Source: Oscillospiraceae bacterium (lineage in GTDB: Bacteria > Bacillota > Clostridia > Oscillospirales > Oscillospiraceae). Taken from it: a stretch of DNA of 37,599 nt. The stretch lies in contig JAGBEA010000040.1 in the NCBI GenBank assembly GCA_017937195.1, positions 1 to 37,599 on the forward strand. Direction: 5' to 3'. Positions 23,204-30,528 of the stretch are shown here, in pieces. The notes below the pieces were generated by a model, which worked only from the letters and a program-made list of their open reading frames with translations, was not told the DNA's origin and searched no databases. Every line of letters starts with the position of its first letter. Position 1 is the stretch's first letter. The translations under genes were made by a program, and so were the position numbers.

Positions 23204-24394
23204 ATGAAGTTTTCTTCCAAAGTTGAAAAATGCGAGCTGTCCCCTATGCGCAAGTTTCACCCCTATGCGGTGGCTGCCAAGGCAAAGGGTCGCAGCATCT
23301 ATCATCTGAATATCGGTCAGCCCGACATTGCCACGCCGCAGGCCTACTTTGACGCGGTGCGCAGTTTTGACCGTCCGGTGCTGGAATACGCCCCCTCCGG
23401 CGGTATTCCCGAGCTGATCGCTGCGGTGCAGAAGTATTATGCCGATCTGGACATCCACTACACCGCCGATGAGATCCTCATCACCACCGGCGGCAGTGAG
23501 GCACTGCAGATCGCCATCAACTGCATCATCGATGACGGCGATGAAATCATTATTCCCGAGCCGTTTTATCCCAACTACAATACCATCGTCCATACCTGCG
23601 GCGGCAAGATCTGCCCCGTCCCCACCAAGCCGGAGGAGGGGTATCACTACGCCACGCGGGAGAAGATCGTTTCGCGCATCAATGAGCGCACCCGTGCCAT
23701 TTTGCTCACCAACCCCGGCAATCCCACCGGCACTGTGCTGACGGCGGAGGAGATGCGGATGCTGGTGGATATCGCCAAGGAGTACGATCTGTTCCTCATC
23801 GGCGACGAGGCGTACCGCGAGTTCGTCTATGGCGGCGAGGCGCTGCAGTCCTTCGGCTCTTACGACGATGCCCGTGAACATATCATCGTGGTGGACACGG
23901 TGTCCAAGCGGTTCTCCGCCTGCGGCGCCCGTGTGGGCTGCCTGCTGAGCCACAACAAGGCGTTTTTGGATCACGCTATGAAGTACTGCCAGTGCCGTCT
24001 GGCGGTGGCTACGCTGGATCAGGTGGCGGCTGCCGCGCTGTACAGCGTGGACGGCGACTATTTTGCCGCAGTGCGTGAGGAGTATAAGCTGCGCCGCGAT
24101 ACCGTGGTGCGCAAGCTCAAGGAGATTCCCGATGTGATCTGTGAGTGCCCCAAGGGCGCCTTCTATCTGATGGCGGCGCTGCCGGTGGACGACGCGGACA
24201 AGTTCCAGCGCTGGCTGCTGGAGGAGTTCGAGGATAACGGCGAAACGGTGATGTTCGCCCCGGGCGAGCCTTTCTACGGTACGCCGGGCAAGGGAAAGAA
24301 CGAGATCCGCATCGCCTATGTGCTGCAGCAGCAGAAGCTGGAGCGGGCCATGGATCTGCTGGCGCTGGGCATCAAGGCCTACAACGCAAGATAA
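23204..24394 (+). CDS. PLP-dependent class I/II aminotransferase, 396 aa
   Basis: A fold-type I aminotransferase related to aspartate/aromatic aminotransferases. The N-terminal half has YAPSGGIPEL, then the cofactor-binding block TTGGSEALQ and NPGNPTG (about 170-176). D201 and Y204 follow in GDEAYREF. The Schiff-base lysine is K235 in DTVSKRFSACGARVG, and a C-terminal carboxylate-binding arginine (NEIRIAY) is present. The exact amino acid substrate cannot be fixed. ATG 23204 is 20 bp past the preceding terminator, and the site GTGAGGT is weak. A terminator follows. Confidence 0.9.
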   Translation: MKFSSKVEKCELSPMRKFHPYAVAAKAKGRSIYHLNIGQPDIATPQAYFDAVRSFDRPVLEYAPSGGIPELIAAVQKYYADLDIHYTADEILITTGGSEALQIAINCIIDDGDEIIIPEPFYPNYNTIVHTCGGKICPVPTKPEEGYHYATREKIVSRINERTRAILLTNPGNPTGTVLTAEEMRMLVDIAKEYDLFLIGDEAYREFVYGGEALQSFGSYDDAREHIIVVDTVSKRFSACGARVGCLLSHNKAFLDHAMKYCQCRLAVATLDQVAAAALYSVDGDYFAAVREEYKLRRDTVVRKLKEIPDVICECPKGAFYLMAALPVDDADKFQRWLLEEFEDNGETVMFAPGEPFYGTPGKGKNEIRIAYVLQQQKLERAMDLLALGIKAYNAR

Positions 24395-24395
24395 C

Positions 24396-24429
24396 AAAAA
24401 AGATGGACGCGGAAGCGCCCATCTTTTTT
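24396..24429 (+). terminator. terminator after the aminotransferase gene
   Basis: AAAAAAGATGG and CCATCTTTTTT form the stem, with an inner CGC/GCG pairing after one A-C mismatch. A T-run ends the hairpin. Confidence 0.85.
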
Positions 24430-24431
24430 GC

Positions 24432-24461
24432 TTGCAAAAGGGCGGGCGGAAAGGGTACAAT
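24432..24461 (+). promoter_or_regulatory. sigma-A promoter of the DUF2461 gene
   Basis: TTGCAA (24432-24437) and TACAAT (24456-24461) are separated by 18 bp, and a strong AGGAGG follows. Confidence 0.7.
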
Positions 24462-24486
24462 AAAGAAAAAAAGCAGGAGGAACGGT

Positions 24487-25152
24487 ATGTTTCAGGGATA
24501 TACGCAGGAAACGGTGGATTTTATGTGGGGCATCCGCTTCAATAACGAGCGCACTTGGTTTATGGAGCATAAAGAGCAGTATCAAAAGCATCTGCTGGAG
24601 CCCACCCGTGCGCTGGCTGAGCAGGTTTATGCCGGTCTGCGGGAAAAGCTGCCGAATGAGCCGCTGATGATGAAGGTGTCGCGGATCTACCGCGATGCCC
24701 GCCGCCTCCACGGCAGAGGCCCTTACAAGGATCATCTGTGGTTCTGCGTGCGCACCGGCGATGAGGATTGGACCGGTCGTCCTACCTTCTATTTTGAGAT
24801 CGCACCGGACTACTACAGCTACGGTATGGGTTTTTGGGCGGCGTCACCTGCCACGATGGAGCGCTTCCGCAAGCAGGTGCAGGCAGATCCGCGGGAGCTG
24901 GAAAAGCTGGTACGCGATTTCAAGTGCAGCGGGCGGTTTGAATTGGTGGGTCCGGAGTACGCCCGCGACAAGGGTGCCCCCAGCGAGCTGCTGCGGCCGT
25001 GGCTGCAGAAGAAGAGTCTGTCGCTGCAGTTTGAAAAACCGCTGGACGAACGGATCTTTTCTCCTGCGCTGGCAGAGGAGATCGTGGCAGAACTGGCGGA
25101 ACTGGTGCCGCTGTACCGCTTTTTTGCCAAGCTCTGCGCTGCGGCGGAGTGA
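24487..25152 (+). CDS. DUF2461 family protein, 221 aa
   Basis: A member of DUF2461 (TIGR02453), a widespread soluble family with no established function. Typical blocks are FMWGIRFNNERTWFMEHKEQY at the N-terminus, the basic segment KVSRIYRDARR, GPYKDHLWF and the YYSYGMGFW region. The length (about 220) is normal. ATG 24487 follows AGGAGG; the frame upstream is inside the preceding terminator and promoter. It is a monocistronic unit. Confidence 0.85.
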   Translation: MFQGYTQETVDFMWGIRFNNERTWFMEHKEQYQKHLLEPTRALAEQVYAGLREKLPNEPLMMKVSRIYRDARRLHGRGPYKDHLWFCVRTGDEDWTGRPTFYFEIAPDYYSYGMGFWAASPATMERFRKQVQADPRELEKLVRDFKCSGRFELVGPEYARDKGAPSELLRPWLQKKSLSLQFEKPLDERIFSPALAEEIVAELAELVPLYRFFAKLCAAAE

Positions 25153-25172
25153 TATGTTAACAAGTTGTAAAA

Positions 25173-25190
25173 ATGTCCAAAAGTGGACAT
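25173..25190. repeat. palindrome just upstream of the riboswitch promoter
   Basis: ATGTCCA-AAAG-TGGACAT is a 7-bp inverted repeat lying 8 bp before the -35 box of the P-type ATPase promoter. No T-run follows, so an operator is as likely as a terminator for the DUF2461 gene. Confidence 0.4.
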
Positions 25191-25197
25191 CCTACCC

Positions 25198-25227
25198 TTG
25201 ACAGTGGGGAATACGGCTTGATATAAT
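25198..25227 (+). promoter_or_regulatory. sigma-A promoter of the P-type ATPase
   Basis: A perfect TTGACA (25198-25203) and perfect TATAAT (25222-25227) are 18 bp apart. The start near 25234 precedes the riboswitch. Confidence 0.88.
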
Positions 25228-25249
25228 ACCTGTCGGCAATTTAATCTTC

Positions 25250-25382
25250 CCACCATATGAGGGAGTAATTCCACCTGCCCGCGCAGGTGAAACAGGTTCG
25301 TCACTCGGCTTAATGGCCCGGCCTGTTTTGAAAGAATGAGACTCATACGCAAGCCCTACCCCGGCAAGCGTATGAGTTTTTC
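25250..25382 (+). promoter_or_regulatory. yybP-ykoY-type (Mn2+) riboswitch with terminator
   Basis: The leader contains the conserved GGGAGTA (25261-25267) and TGAGACT (about 25337-25343) blocks of this class. P1 pairs TATGAG (25256-25261) with CTCATA (25342-25347). Internal stems are CACCTGC-CCGC-GCAGGTG (25272-25289) and AAACAGG (25290-25296) with CCTGTTT (25322-25328). The 3' strand of P1 is also the 5' arm of the terminator (25341-25350 with 25368-25377, then TTTTT). P1 and terminator are therefore exclusive, so ligand binding should turn expression on. In this class the ligand is Mn2+. Confidence 0.8.
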
Positions 25383-25429
25383 TTGTATATAGGAAAATCA
25401 TAAAAATTAAGATAAAGGAGCGAATCGAC

Positions 25430-28111
25430 ATGATGGAACGGGAGTATACCCTGTCCAAAGAGCAGGTGCTGGAAAACCTGCAGACCACGGCAGACGGTCT
25501 GACCAGTGAGGAAGCTGCCCGCCGTGCCGAACAGTACGGCCCCAACAAGCTGAAGGAAGCCGAGAAGCCTACGCTGCTGCAGCGGTTTCTGGCACAGCTG
25601 AAGGATCCTATGCTGATCATCCTGATGGCAGCCGCCGCTGTTTCCGCGCTGACCGGTATGCTGGCAGGTGAGAACGAGTGGGCTGAGGTCATCATCATTC
25701 TGGCAGTTGTTCTGCTCAATGCCATTCTGGGCGTCATTCAGGAGAGTAAGGCCGAGGCCGCCATCGAGGCGCTGCAGTCTATGACCGCCGCCACCTGCAA
25801 GGTGCTGCGCGACGGCAAGCTGGTGGTGCTGCACTCCGATGAGCTGGTGCCCGGCGATGTGGTGCTGCTGGAGGCCGGCGACGCCGTGCCTGCTGACGGC
25901 CGTATCATCGAAAACGCCAGCCTGAAGATCGAGGAGGCTGCCCTGACCGGTGAGTCTGTCCCCGTCAACAAGATGGTAGAGGTGCTGGGTATGGCCGCAG
26001 GTCAGGACGATGTACCTCTGGGTGACCGCAAGAATATGTGCTATATGGGCTCCACTGTGGTGTATGGCCGCGGACGCGCCCTCATCACCCGCACCGGTAT
26101 GGATACCGAGATGGGTAAGATCGCCGGCGCTCTGGCTGCCACCGCAGACGAGCAGACCCCCCTGCAGCGCAAGCTGGATGAGCTGGGCAAGCTCTTGAGC
26201 AAGATGGTGCTGGGCATCTGCGTGTTCATCTTCGCGTTCAATCTGTTTATGGCCCGCGGCGAGCTGGGCGTAGAGGGTCACACCCTGACCGTCATTCTGG
26301 AGACCTTTATGGTGGCCGTTTCTCTGGCCGTTGCCGCCATCCCCGAGGGTCTTGCCACCGTGGTCACCGTGGTGCTGAGCATCGGCGTGACCAAGATGAG
26401 CCAGCGCAACGCCGTGATCCGCCGCCTGACCGCTGTGGAGACGCTGGGCTGCACCCAGGTCATCTGCTCGGATAAGACCGGCACGCTGACCCAGAACAAG
26501 ATGACCGTGGTGGATCACACCGGCCCTACCGAACTGATGGCCACCGCTATGGCGCTGTGCTCCGACGCTGCGCTGAATGACAACAATCAGGCCGAGGGCG
26601 AGCCTACTGAGTGCGCTCTGGTCAACTTTGCCTACTCCGTGGGTCTGCACAAGGCAGAGCTGGAGAAGGCTACTCCCCGTGTGGATGAAGCTCCCTTCGA
26701 TTCCGGCCGTAAGATGATGTCCACCGTCCACGATCTGGGCGGTCACTATGTGCAGTACACCAAGGGTGGTCCCGATGTGGTGCTGCAGCGCTGCGCCTAC
26801 TACTATGAGGATGGCAAGGCCCTGCCCATGACCGAGGAGAAGCGCGCCGAGATCCTGCGCGAGAATAAGTCTATGGCAGACCGCGCTCTGCGCGTGCTGG
26901 CAGCTGCCCAGCGCAGCTGGCCGGAGAAGCCCACCGACAACACCCCCGAGTTTTTGGAGCAGGAGCTGGTGTTCCTGGGTCTGGCCGGTATGATCGACCC
27001 CGTCCGTCCCGAAGTGAAGGACGCCATTGAGGAGTGCCGCCACGCCGGTATCCGTGCCGTGATGATCACCGGCGACCACAAGGATACCGCCGTTGCCATC
27101 GCCAAGGAGCTGGGCATCATCACTGACGCCTCTCAGGCCATTACCGGCGCTGAGCTGGATGCCATCCCCGACGAGCAGATCGGCGAGTTTGTCAAGCAGT
27201 ACGGCGTGTACGCCCGCGTGCAGCCCGAGCACAAGGTGCGCATCGTTAACGCATGGAAGATGAACGATGCCATCACCGCCATGACCGGTGACGGCGTCAA
27301 TGACGCACCCTCCATCAAGTCCGCAGACATCGGCGTGGGTATGGGTATCACCGGCACCGATGTGACCAAGAACGTGGCCGATATGGTGCTGGCTGACGAT
27401 AACTTCGCCACCATCGTTTCTGCCGTAGGCGAGGGTCGCCGCATCTACGACAATATCCGCAAGGCCATCCAGTTCCTGCTGGCTTCCAATATGTCCGAGG
27501 TGCTGGGTGTGTTCTCCGCCACGCTGATGGGCTTCACCCTGCTTAACCCCGTCCACCTGCTGTTCATCAATCTGGTGACCGACTGCTTCCCTGCACTGGC
27601 ACTGGGTATGGAGCAGGCAGAGCCTGACACCATGAACCGACCTCCCCGCGATTCCAAGGAGGGCATCTTCGCCGGCGGTCTGTTTGTGGACATCGCATAT
27701 CAGGGCATTCTGGTCACTGTGCTGACCGTCGTTTCCTATATCATCGGCGCAATGATGGATCCTGCAGTGGGCTCCTTTGCTGCGCTGCGTGCGCTGGGTG
27801 TTTCCGAGCACGGTATGACCATGGCCTTTTTGACCATGAGTATGTGCGAGATCTTCCACTCCTTCAACCTGCGCTCTCAGAGAAAGTCCGTCTTCACGCT
27901 GAAGAGCCAGAATAAGATTCTGTGGGCGGCAATGATCGGCTCGCTGGTTCTGACCACGCTGCTGCTGGAGATCCCCTTCCTGGCTGCTGCCTTCGGCTTT
28001 ATGCCGATCGGTCTGACCGAGTACGCCATTGCTGTGGGTCTGGCCATTTTGGTGATCCCCGTTGTGGAGATCGTCAAGCTGATCCAGCGCAGCCTTGCCA
28101 AGAACAAGTAA
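25430..28111 (+). CDS. P-type cation-transporting ATPase, Ca2+/Mn2+ type, 893 aa
   Basis: A type II P-ATPase that exports divalent cations from the cytoplasm. Visible elements are the actuator TGES (173-176), the membrane motif IPEGL (304-308) typical of Ca2+ pumps, the phosphorylated D348 in DKTGTLTQNKM, the nucleotide-binding KGGPDVV, and TGDGVNDAPSIKSADIG in the hinge. Ten TM segments fit the length. ATG 25430 follows AAAGGAG; a second ATG follows directly. The Mn2+-type riboswitch in the leader argues for Mn2+ export as at least one function, as known for some yybP-ykoY-controlled pumps. The gene forms its own unit with a terminator. Confidence 0.93.
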   Translation: MMEREYTLSKEQVLENLQTTADGLTSEEAARRAEQYGPNKLKEAEKPTLLQRFLAQLKDPMLIILMAAAAVSALTGMLAGENEWAEVIIILAVVLLNAILGVIQESKAEAAIEALQSMTAATCKVLRDGKLVVLHSDELVPGDVVLLEAGDAVPADGRIIENASLKIEEAALTGESVPVNKMVEVLGMAAGQDDVPLGDRKNMCYMGSTVVYGRGRALITRTGMDTEMGKIAGALAATADEQTPLQRKLDELGKLLSKMVLGICVFIFAFNLFMARGELGVEGHTLTVILETFMVAVSLAVAAIPEGLATVVTVVLSIGVTKMSQRNAVIRRLTAVETLGCTQVICSDKTGTLTQNKMTVVDHTGPTELMATAMALCSDAALNDNNQAEGEPTECALVNFAYSVGLHKAELEKATPRVDEAPFDSGRKMMSTVHDLGGHYVQYTKGGPDVVLQRCAYYYEDGKALPMTEEKRAEILRENKSMADRALRVLAAAQRSWPEKPTDNTPEFLEQELVFLGLAGMIDPVRPEVKDAIEECRHAGIRAVMITGDHKDTAVAIAKELGIITDASQAITGAELDAIPDEQIGEFVKQYGVYARVQPEHKVRIVNAWKMNDAITAMTGDGVNDAPSIKSADIGVGMGITGTDVTKNVADMVLADDNFATIVSAVGEGRRIYDNIRKAIQFLLASNMSEVLGVFSATLMGFTLLNPVHLLFINLVTDCFPALALGMEQAEPDTMNRPPRDSKEGIFAGGLFVDIAYQGILVTVLTVVSYIIGAMMDPAVGSFAALRALGVSEHGMTMAFLTMSMCEIFHSFNLRSQRKSVFTLKSQNKILWAAMIGSLVLTTLLLEIPFLAAAFGFMPIGLTEYAIAVGLAILVIPVVEIVKLIQRSLAKNK

Positions 28112-28131
28112 TCGGGCATTTTATCACACGT

Positions 28132-28168
28132 AAACAGCGCAGAGTCGAAAAGGCTCTGCGCTGTTTTT
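28132..28168 (+). terminator. terminator after the P-type ATPase
   Basis: AAACAGCGCAGAG pairs with CTCTGCGCTGTTT across a 9-nt loop and ends in a six-T run. Confidence 0.9.
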
Positions 28169-28207
28169 TGCTGTAAGGAAAATTGTTAAAATTTTATAAC
28201 ATTTTGG

Positions 28208-28236
28208 CTGACAAGCGGGAAAAAAGATGGTATGAT
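28208..28236 (+). promoter_or_regulatory. sigma-A promoter of xpt
   Basis: CTGACA (28208-28213) and TATGAT (28231-28236) are 17 bp apart. The leader is only about 22 nt, too short for a purine riboswitch. Confidence 0.65.
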
Positions 28237-28264
28237 AAAGAAAAAGAGCGTGGGAGGTACCGGA

Positions 28265-28843
28265 ATGAACTTTTTGCAGGCGCGGATTCGTGATGAGGGC
28301 GTTGTCAAGCCCGGCAATGTGCTGAAGGTAGACAGCTTTCTCAACCACCAGATGGATATGGCTCTGATGGATCAGATCGGCGCGGAGTTCCACCGCCGCT
28401 TTGCCCACAAGCCCATCACCAAGGTGCTGACCATCGAGGCATCCGGCATTGCCATCGCCTGCGCTGTGGCGCGCTGCTTCGGTGTGCCGGTGGTGTGCGC
28501 CAAGAAGTCCCGCAGCATCAATATCGACGGCGAGGTCTACACCGCGCAGATCGAATCTGAGTCCCATAAGGACAGCAAGGTGGTGGTGGCCAAGAAGTTC
28601 ATCACCGGTGACGATCGCGTGCTGATCGTGGACGATTTTCTGGCAGGCGGCTATACGCTGCAGGCGCTGATCTCCATCGTGGAGGAGGCGGATGCCACCG
28701 TCGAGGGGCTGGGCATCGTGATTGAAAAGTGTTTCCAGGAGGGCGGCCGCCGCATGCGCAATCTGGGCTACCATCTGGAGTCGCTGGCAATGGTGCAGTC
28801 TATGGACGCTGCCACCGGCGAAGTGGTGTTCGTTGAGGAATAA
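28265..28843 (+). CDS. xpt: xanthine phosphoribosyltransferase, 192 aa
   Basis: Xpt converts xanthine and PRPP to XMP in purine salvage. The PRPP-binding loop is VLIVDDFLAGGYTLQAL (about 127-143), and the N-terminal IEASGIA block and the KKSRSINIDGEVYTAQIES region match Xpt of Bacillus (194 aa). ATG 28265 follows GGGAGGT. Many Firmicutes xpt genes are preceded by a guanine riboswitch; here none is visible. A strong terminator follows. Confidence 0.93.
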   Translation: MNFLQARIRDEGVVKPGNVLKVDSFLNHQMDMALMDQIGAEFHRRFAHKPITKVLTIEASGIAIACAVARCFGVPVVCAKKSRSINIDGEVYTAQIESESHKDSKVVVAKKFITGDDRVLIVDDFLAGGYTLQALISIVEEADATVEGLGIVIEKCFQEGGRRMRNLGYHLESLAMVQSMDAATGEVVFVEE

Positions 28844-28852
28844 GAAAACTGT

Positions 28853-28889
28853 AAAAGAGCGGCTCTGCCATGGCAGAGCCGCTCTTTTT
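28853..28889. terminator. bidirectional terminator after xpt
   Basis: AAAAGAGCGGCTCTGC and its complement form a 16-bp perfect palindrome with a CATG centre and a T-run on both strands. Confidence 0.9.
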
Positions 28890-29045
28890 CTGCCGGATGC
28901 AATCGTCCAGCAGCTGCCGCTCTTGGTGGCGGGTCTTCAGAGTGTCCAGATTGACGCGGACGAAATCCTGCGCCAGATAGGTGCGGTAAAAGGTGCTTTT
29001 TCCGCTGCCTTGGATGCCCATCAGAATGACGGCTGTCTTTTCCAT
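28889..29045 (-). pseudogene. truncated P-loop kinase (AAA_33-like), N-terminal fragment
   Basis: ATG 29045 has AGGGGGAG upstream and encodes MEKTAVILMGIQGSGKSTFY, a clear Walker A, followed by VNLDTLKTR and LLDDCIRQ. Similar small kinases are about 150 residues and continue with a DNTN-type motif. Here homologous sequence ends after about 52 residues where the xpt terminator begins; the frame continues meaninglessly to 28800. The 3' two thirds seem to have been lost by deletion at this point. Confidence 0.72.
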
Positions 29046-29112
29046 AGCAAATTCTCCCCCTTTCTGCTGACAGAATATCACGCGGTCTGTCCGAAAAAAC
29101 GGTCTAAAATAG

Positions 29113-29142
29113 AAAAAAGGCCGCTTTTTAGCGACCTTTTTT
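29113..29142. terminator. A/T-flanked hairpin
   Basis: AAAAAAGG and CCTTTTTT flank an inner CGCT/AGCG pairing (one mismatch). It looks like a bidirectional terminator, but no clear upstream gene on the plus strand uses it. Confidence 0.5.
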
Positions 29143-29149
29143 ATTGTAT

Positions 29150-29700
29150 AACGAAAACCATTCGCTGGGCGAGTGGCTCAAAAAAAGGCTTCTGCCGATG
29201 ATAAAAAATAAAACGAAAGAAGAAAGTGATTCTATATTCGCAGAAAAGTAAGCGGCTGAGCGGGTTAGACGTATAGGCAATGCAACATTTAGCGGCTTAC
29301 GGATTTGCCGCAGTAGAGCAAAGGAGGTCAAGGAACCATCGGTGCCTTGCGGCGTTTTTGGTAACTTTTGTCGCTGGTGACAAAAGTTACCCGTCGGAGA
29401 CAGAACACGCCATCGGCACAGAAGGAAGTGTGTGCGCGTCAGCGAGATGGACAATCCACCGTTGCTGTGGAGACGGACAATCCCTCCGCCCCTGCGGGGT
29501 GCTGTCCACCGTTGCGCCAGCCGTTTCCCGTGCGCTGTTCACGCCCGCCAAACGGGGCGCTGCCTCGAAACAGCCTCGCTGCATCCGCCACCGGCGGCGC
29601 TTCGGCTGTTTCCCCTTTACACAAGGGAGGCTTCGATAGGCAAAATGCAAAAGAAAGAATTACTTACGCGCCCACCGCGTGGCTGGTAACATAGGGCTTC
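29150..29700. repeat. cluster of nested palindromic repeats, non-coding
   Basis: No convincing gene was seen in this 550-bp stretch. It holds a 13-bp perfect hairpin (GGTAACTTTTGTC 29360-29372 with its complement 29379-29391). It also has two nearby copies of CACCGTTG (about 29457 and 29508), an AAACAGCC...GGCTGTTT pair (about 29570 and 29613), and CCCTT-TACAC-AAGGG (about 29623). Short frames exist on both strands but lack ribosome sites and domain character. It looks like a dispersed repeat element family. Confidence 0.6.
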
Positions 29701-29718
29701 GCCCGCATATGAAATACT

Positions 29719-29733
29719 CCCGGCTTTGCCGGG
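29719..29733. repeat. short GC hairpin CCCGGC-TTT-GCCGGG
   Basis: A 6-bp stem with a 3-nt loop lies 7 bp after the regulator stop (minus strand). A near-identical hairpin (CCCCCGGC-TCT-GCCGGGGG) lies at 37485-37503, next to the other end of the molybdenum locus. It may help end transcription but lacks a proper T-run on the minus strand. Confidence 0.5.
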
Positions 29734-29739
29734 GGATAT

Positions 29740-30408
29740 TTATTTTATGGGCATATGCAGCGTAAAGTGATTCTTGCGGAAGGTGAGCAGTCCCTCAAGC
29801 TGCATTTTGCTCAGCTCGTGGGAGAGGGCGCTGCGGTTGACGCAGAGGAAGGCCGCCAGTTCCTCCCGTGAAAAGGGGATGGAGAAGGTGTTCTTTTGCA
29901 GACGCGCCGCCTGCATCGTCAGATAGGTGACGATCCGCTGCCGCAGCCCCTTTTGGGTCAAGATCGCAAGGCGGTACTCCTTTTTCATATTCTCGTGGGA
30001 GATCAGCGTCAGCAGCGCCGTCAGCGCCTTGAGCCGCCACGGCTCGCGGATGAAGCCGGGCCGGGTGATCATCTCCGTAGGAAAATAGACTACGCGGGCG
30101 GGTGCGGCGACGGCGGCGTGATAGGGGGAGATGCGGGTGCGGGTGCAGATGAGATCCGCACCCAGAATCTCGCCGGCGGTCAGCACCGACATCAGGCTGT
30201 AATTCCCCTCGGGGGAGATGTGCAGAATGTGGACCTTGCCGGAGAGGATGACGCCGAAGCGGTTCACCTGCTGCCGCGGCTCAATGAGAAACTCGCCCTT
30301 GCGGTACTCCTGCACCTGCCGGTGGGGCAGCACATCCTGCCGCAGCACCTCCTCACTCAGCGCAGCGAAGAGTCCGGTTTTCTGCAAAGCCTTTACCAAT
30401 GCATCCAT
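29740..30408 (-). CDS. Crp/Fnr-family transcriptional regulator, 222 aa
   Basis: An N-terminal cyclic-nucleotide-binding-like beta-roll (about 20-125, with YRKGEFLIEPRQQVNRFGVI and GEILGADL) is followed by a dimer helix and a C-terminal Crp-type winged helix (about 150-220, FSREELAAFLCVNRSALSHEL). No Fnr-type cluster of N-terminal cysteines is present. ATG 30408 has GGGAGGTG upstream; a much longer open frame runs on across modA in antisense and is not used. It is divergent from the molybdenum operon and probably controls it through the palindrome at 30453-30470. The effector is unknown. Confidence 0.9.
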   Translation of the reverse strand: MDALVKALQKTGLFAALSEEVLRQDVLPHRQVQEYRKGEFLIEPRQQVNRFGVILSGKVHILHISPEGNYSLMSVLTAGEILGADLICTRTRISPYHAAVAAPARVVYFPTEMITRPGFIREPWRLKALTALLTLISHENMKKEYRLAILTQKGLRQRIVTYLTMQAARLQKNTFSIPFSREELAAFLCVNRSALSHELSKMQLEGLLTFRKNHFTLHMPIK

Positions 30409-30438
30409 AGCGCACCTCCCGATTGGTGTTCTGCCACG

Positions 30439-30467
30439 ATTGTACCACAAAAATGTTGTTGAAACAA
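30439..30467 (-). promoter_or_regulatory. promoter of the Crp/Fnr regulator gene
   Basis: On the minus strand TTGTTT (30467-30462) and TACAAT (30444-30439) are 17 bp apart. The -35 lies inside the palindromic operator, so bound regulator would block it (autorepression). Confidence 0.6.
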
Positions 30468-30470
30468 CAT
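30453..30470. promoter_or_regulatory. palindromic operator for the Crp/Fnr regulator
   Basis: ATGTTGTT-GA-AACAACAT is a perfect 8-bp inverted repeat. Its centre (30461.5) is at -41.5 relative to the start predicted from the modA -10 box, which is the class II activator position of Crp/Fnr proteins. Confidence 0.75.
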
Positions 30471-30490
30471 ACTTTTTAGGCGGGATAGGG

Positions 30491-30496
30491 TATACT
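30491..30496 (+). promoter_or_regulatory. -10 box of the molybdenum operon
   Basis: TATACT at 30491-30496 gives a start near 30503. No consensus -35 lies 16-18 bp upstream, as expected of an activator-dependent promoter. Confidence 0.65.
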
Positions 30497-30528
30497 GTCT
30501 GTAAAAAACTGGGGCAGGAGGCGCGGAT

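Noticed and set aside
25343..27859. An 838-codon open frame antisense to the P-type ATPase
   Set aside because: Mirror frame of a strongly coding gene; composition (His, Gly, Gln) and absence of motifs mark it as a shadow.
28170..28264. Guanine/xanthine riboswitch ahead of xpt
   Set aside because: The leader after the predicted start is about 22 nt and lacks the purine aptamer blocks.
29128..29454. A 108-codon minus-strand ORF in the repeat cluster
   Set aside because: No convincing start, it crosses several palindromes, and it looks like a spurious frame in a repeat.
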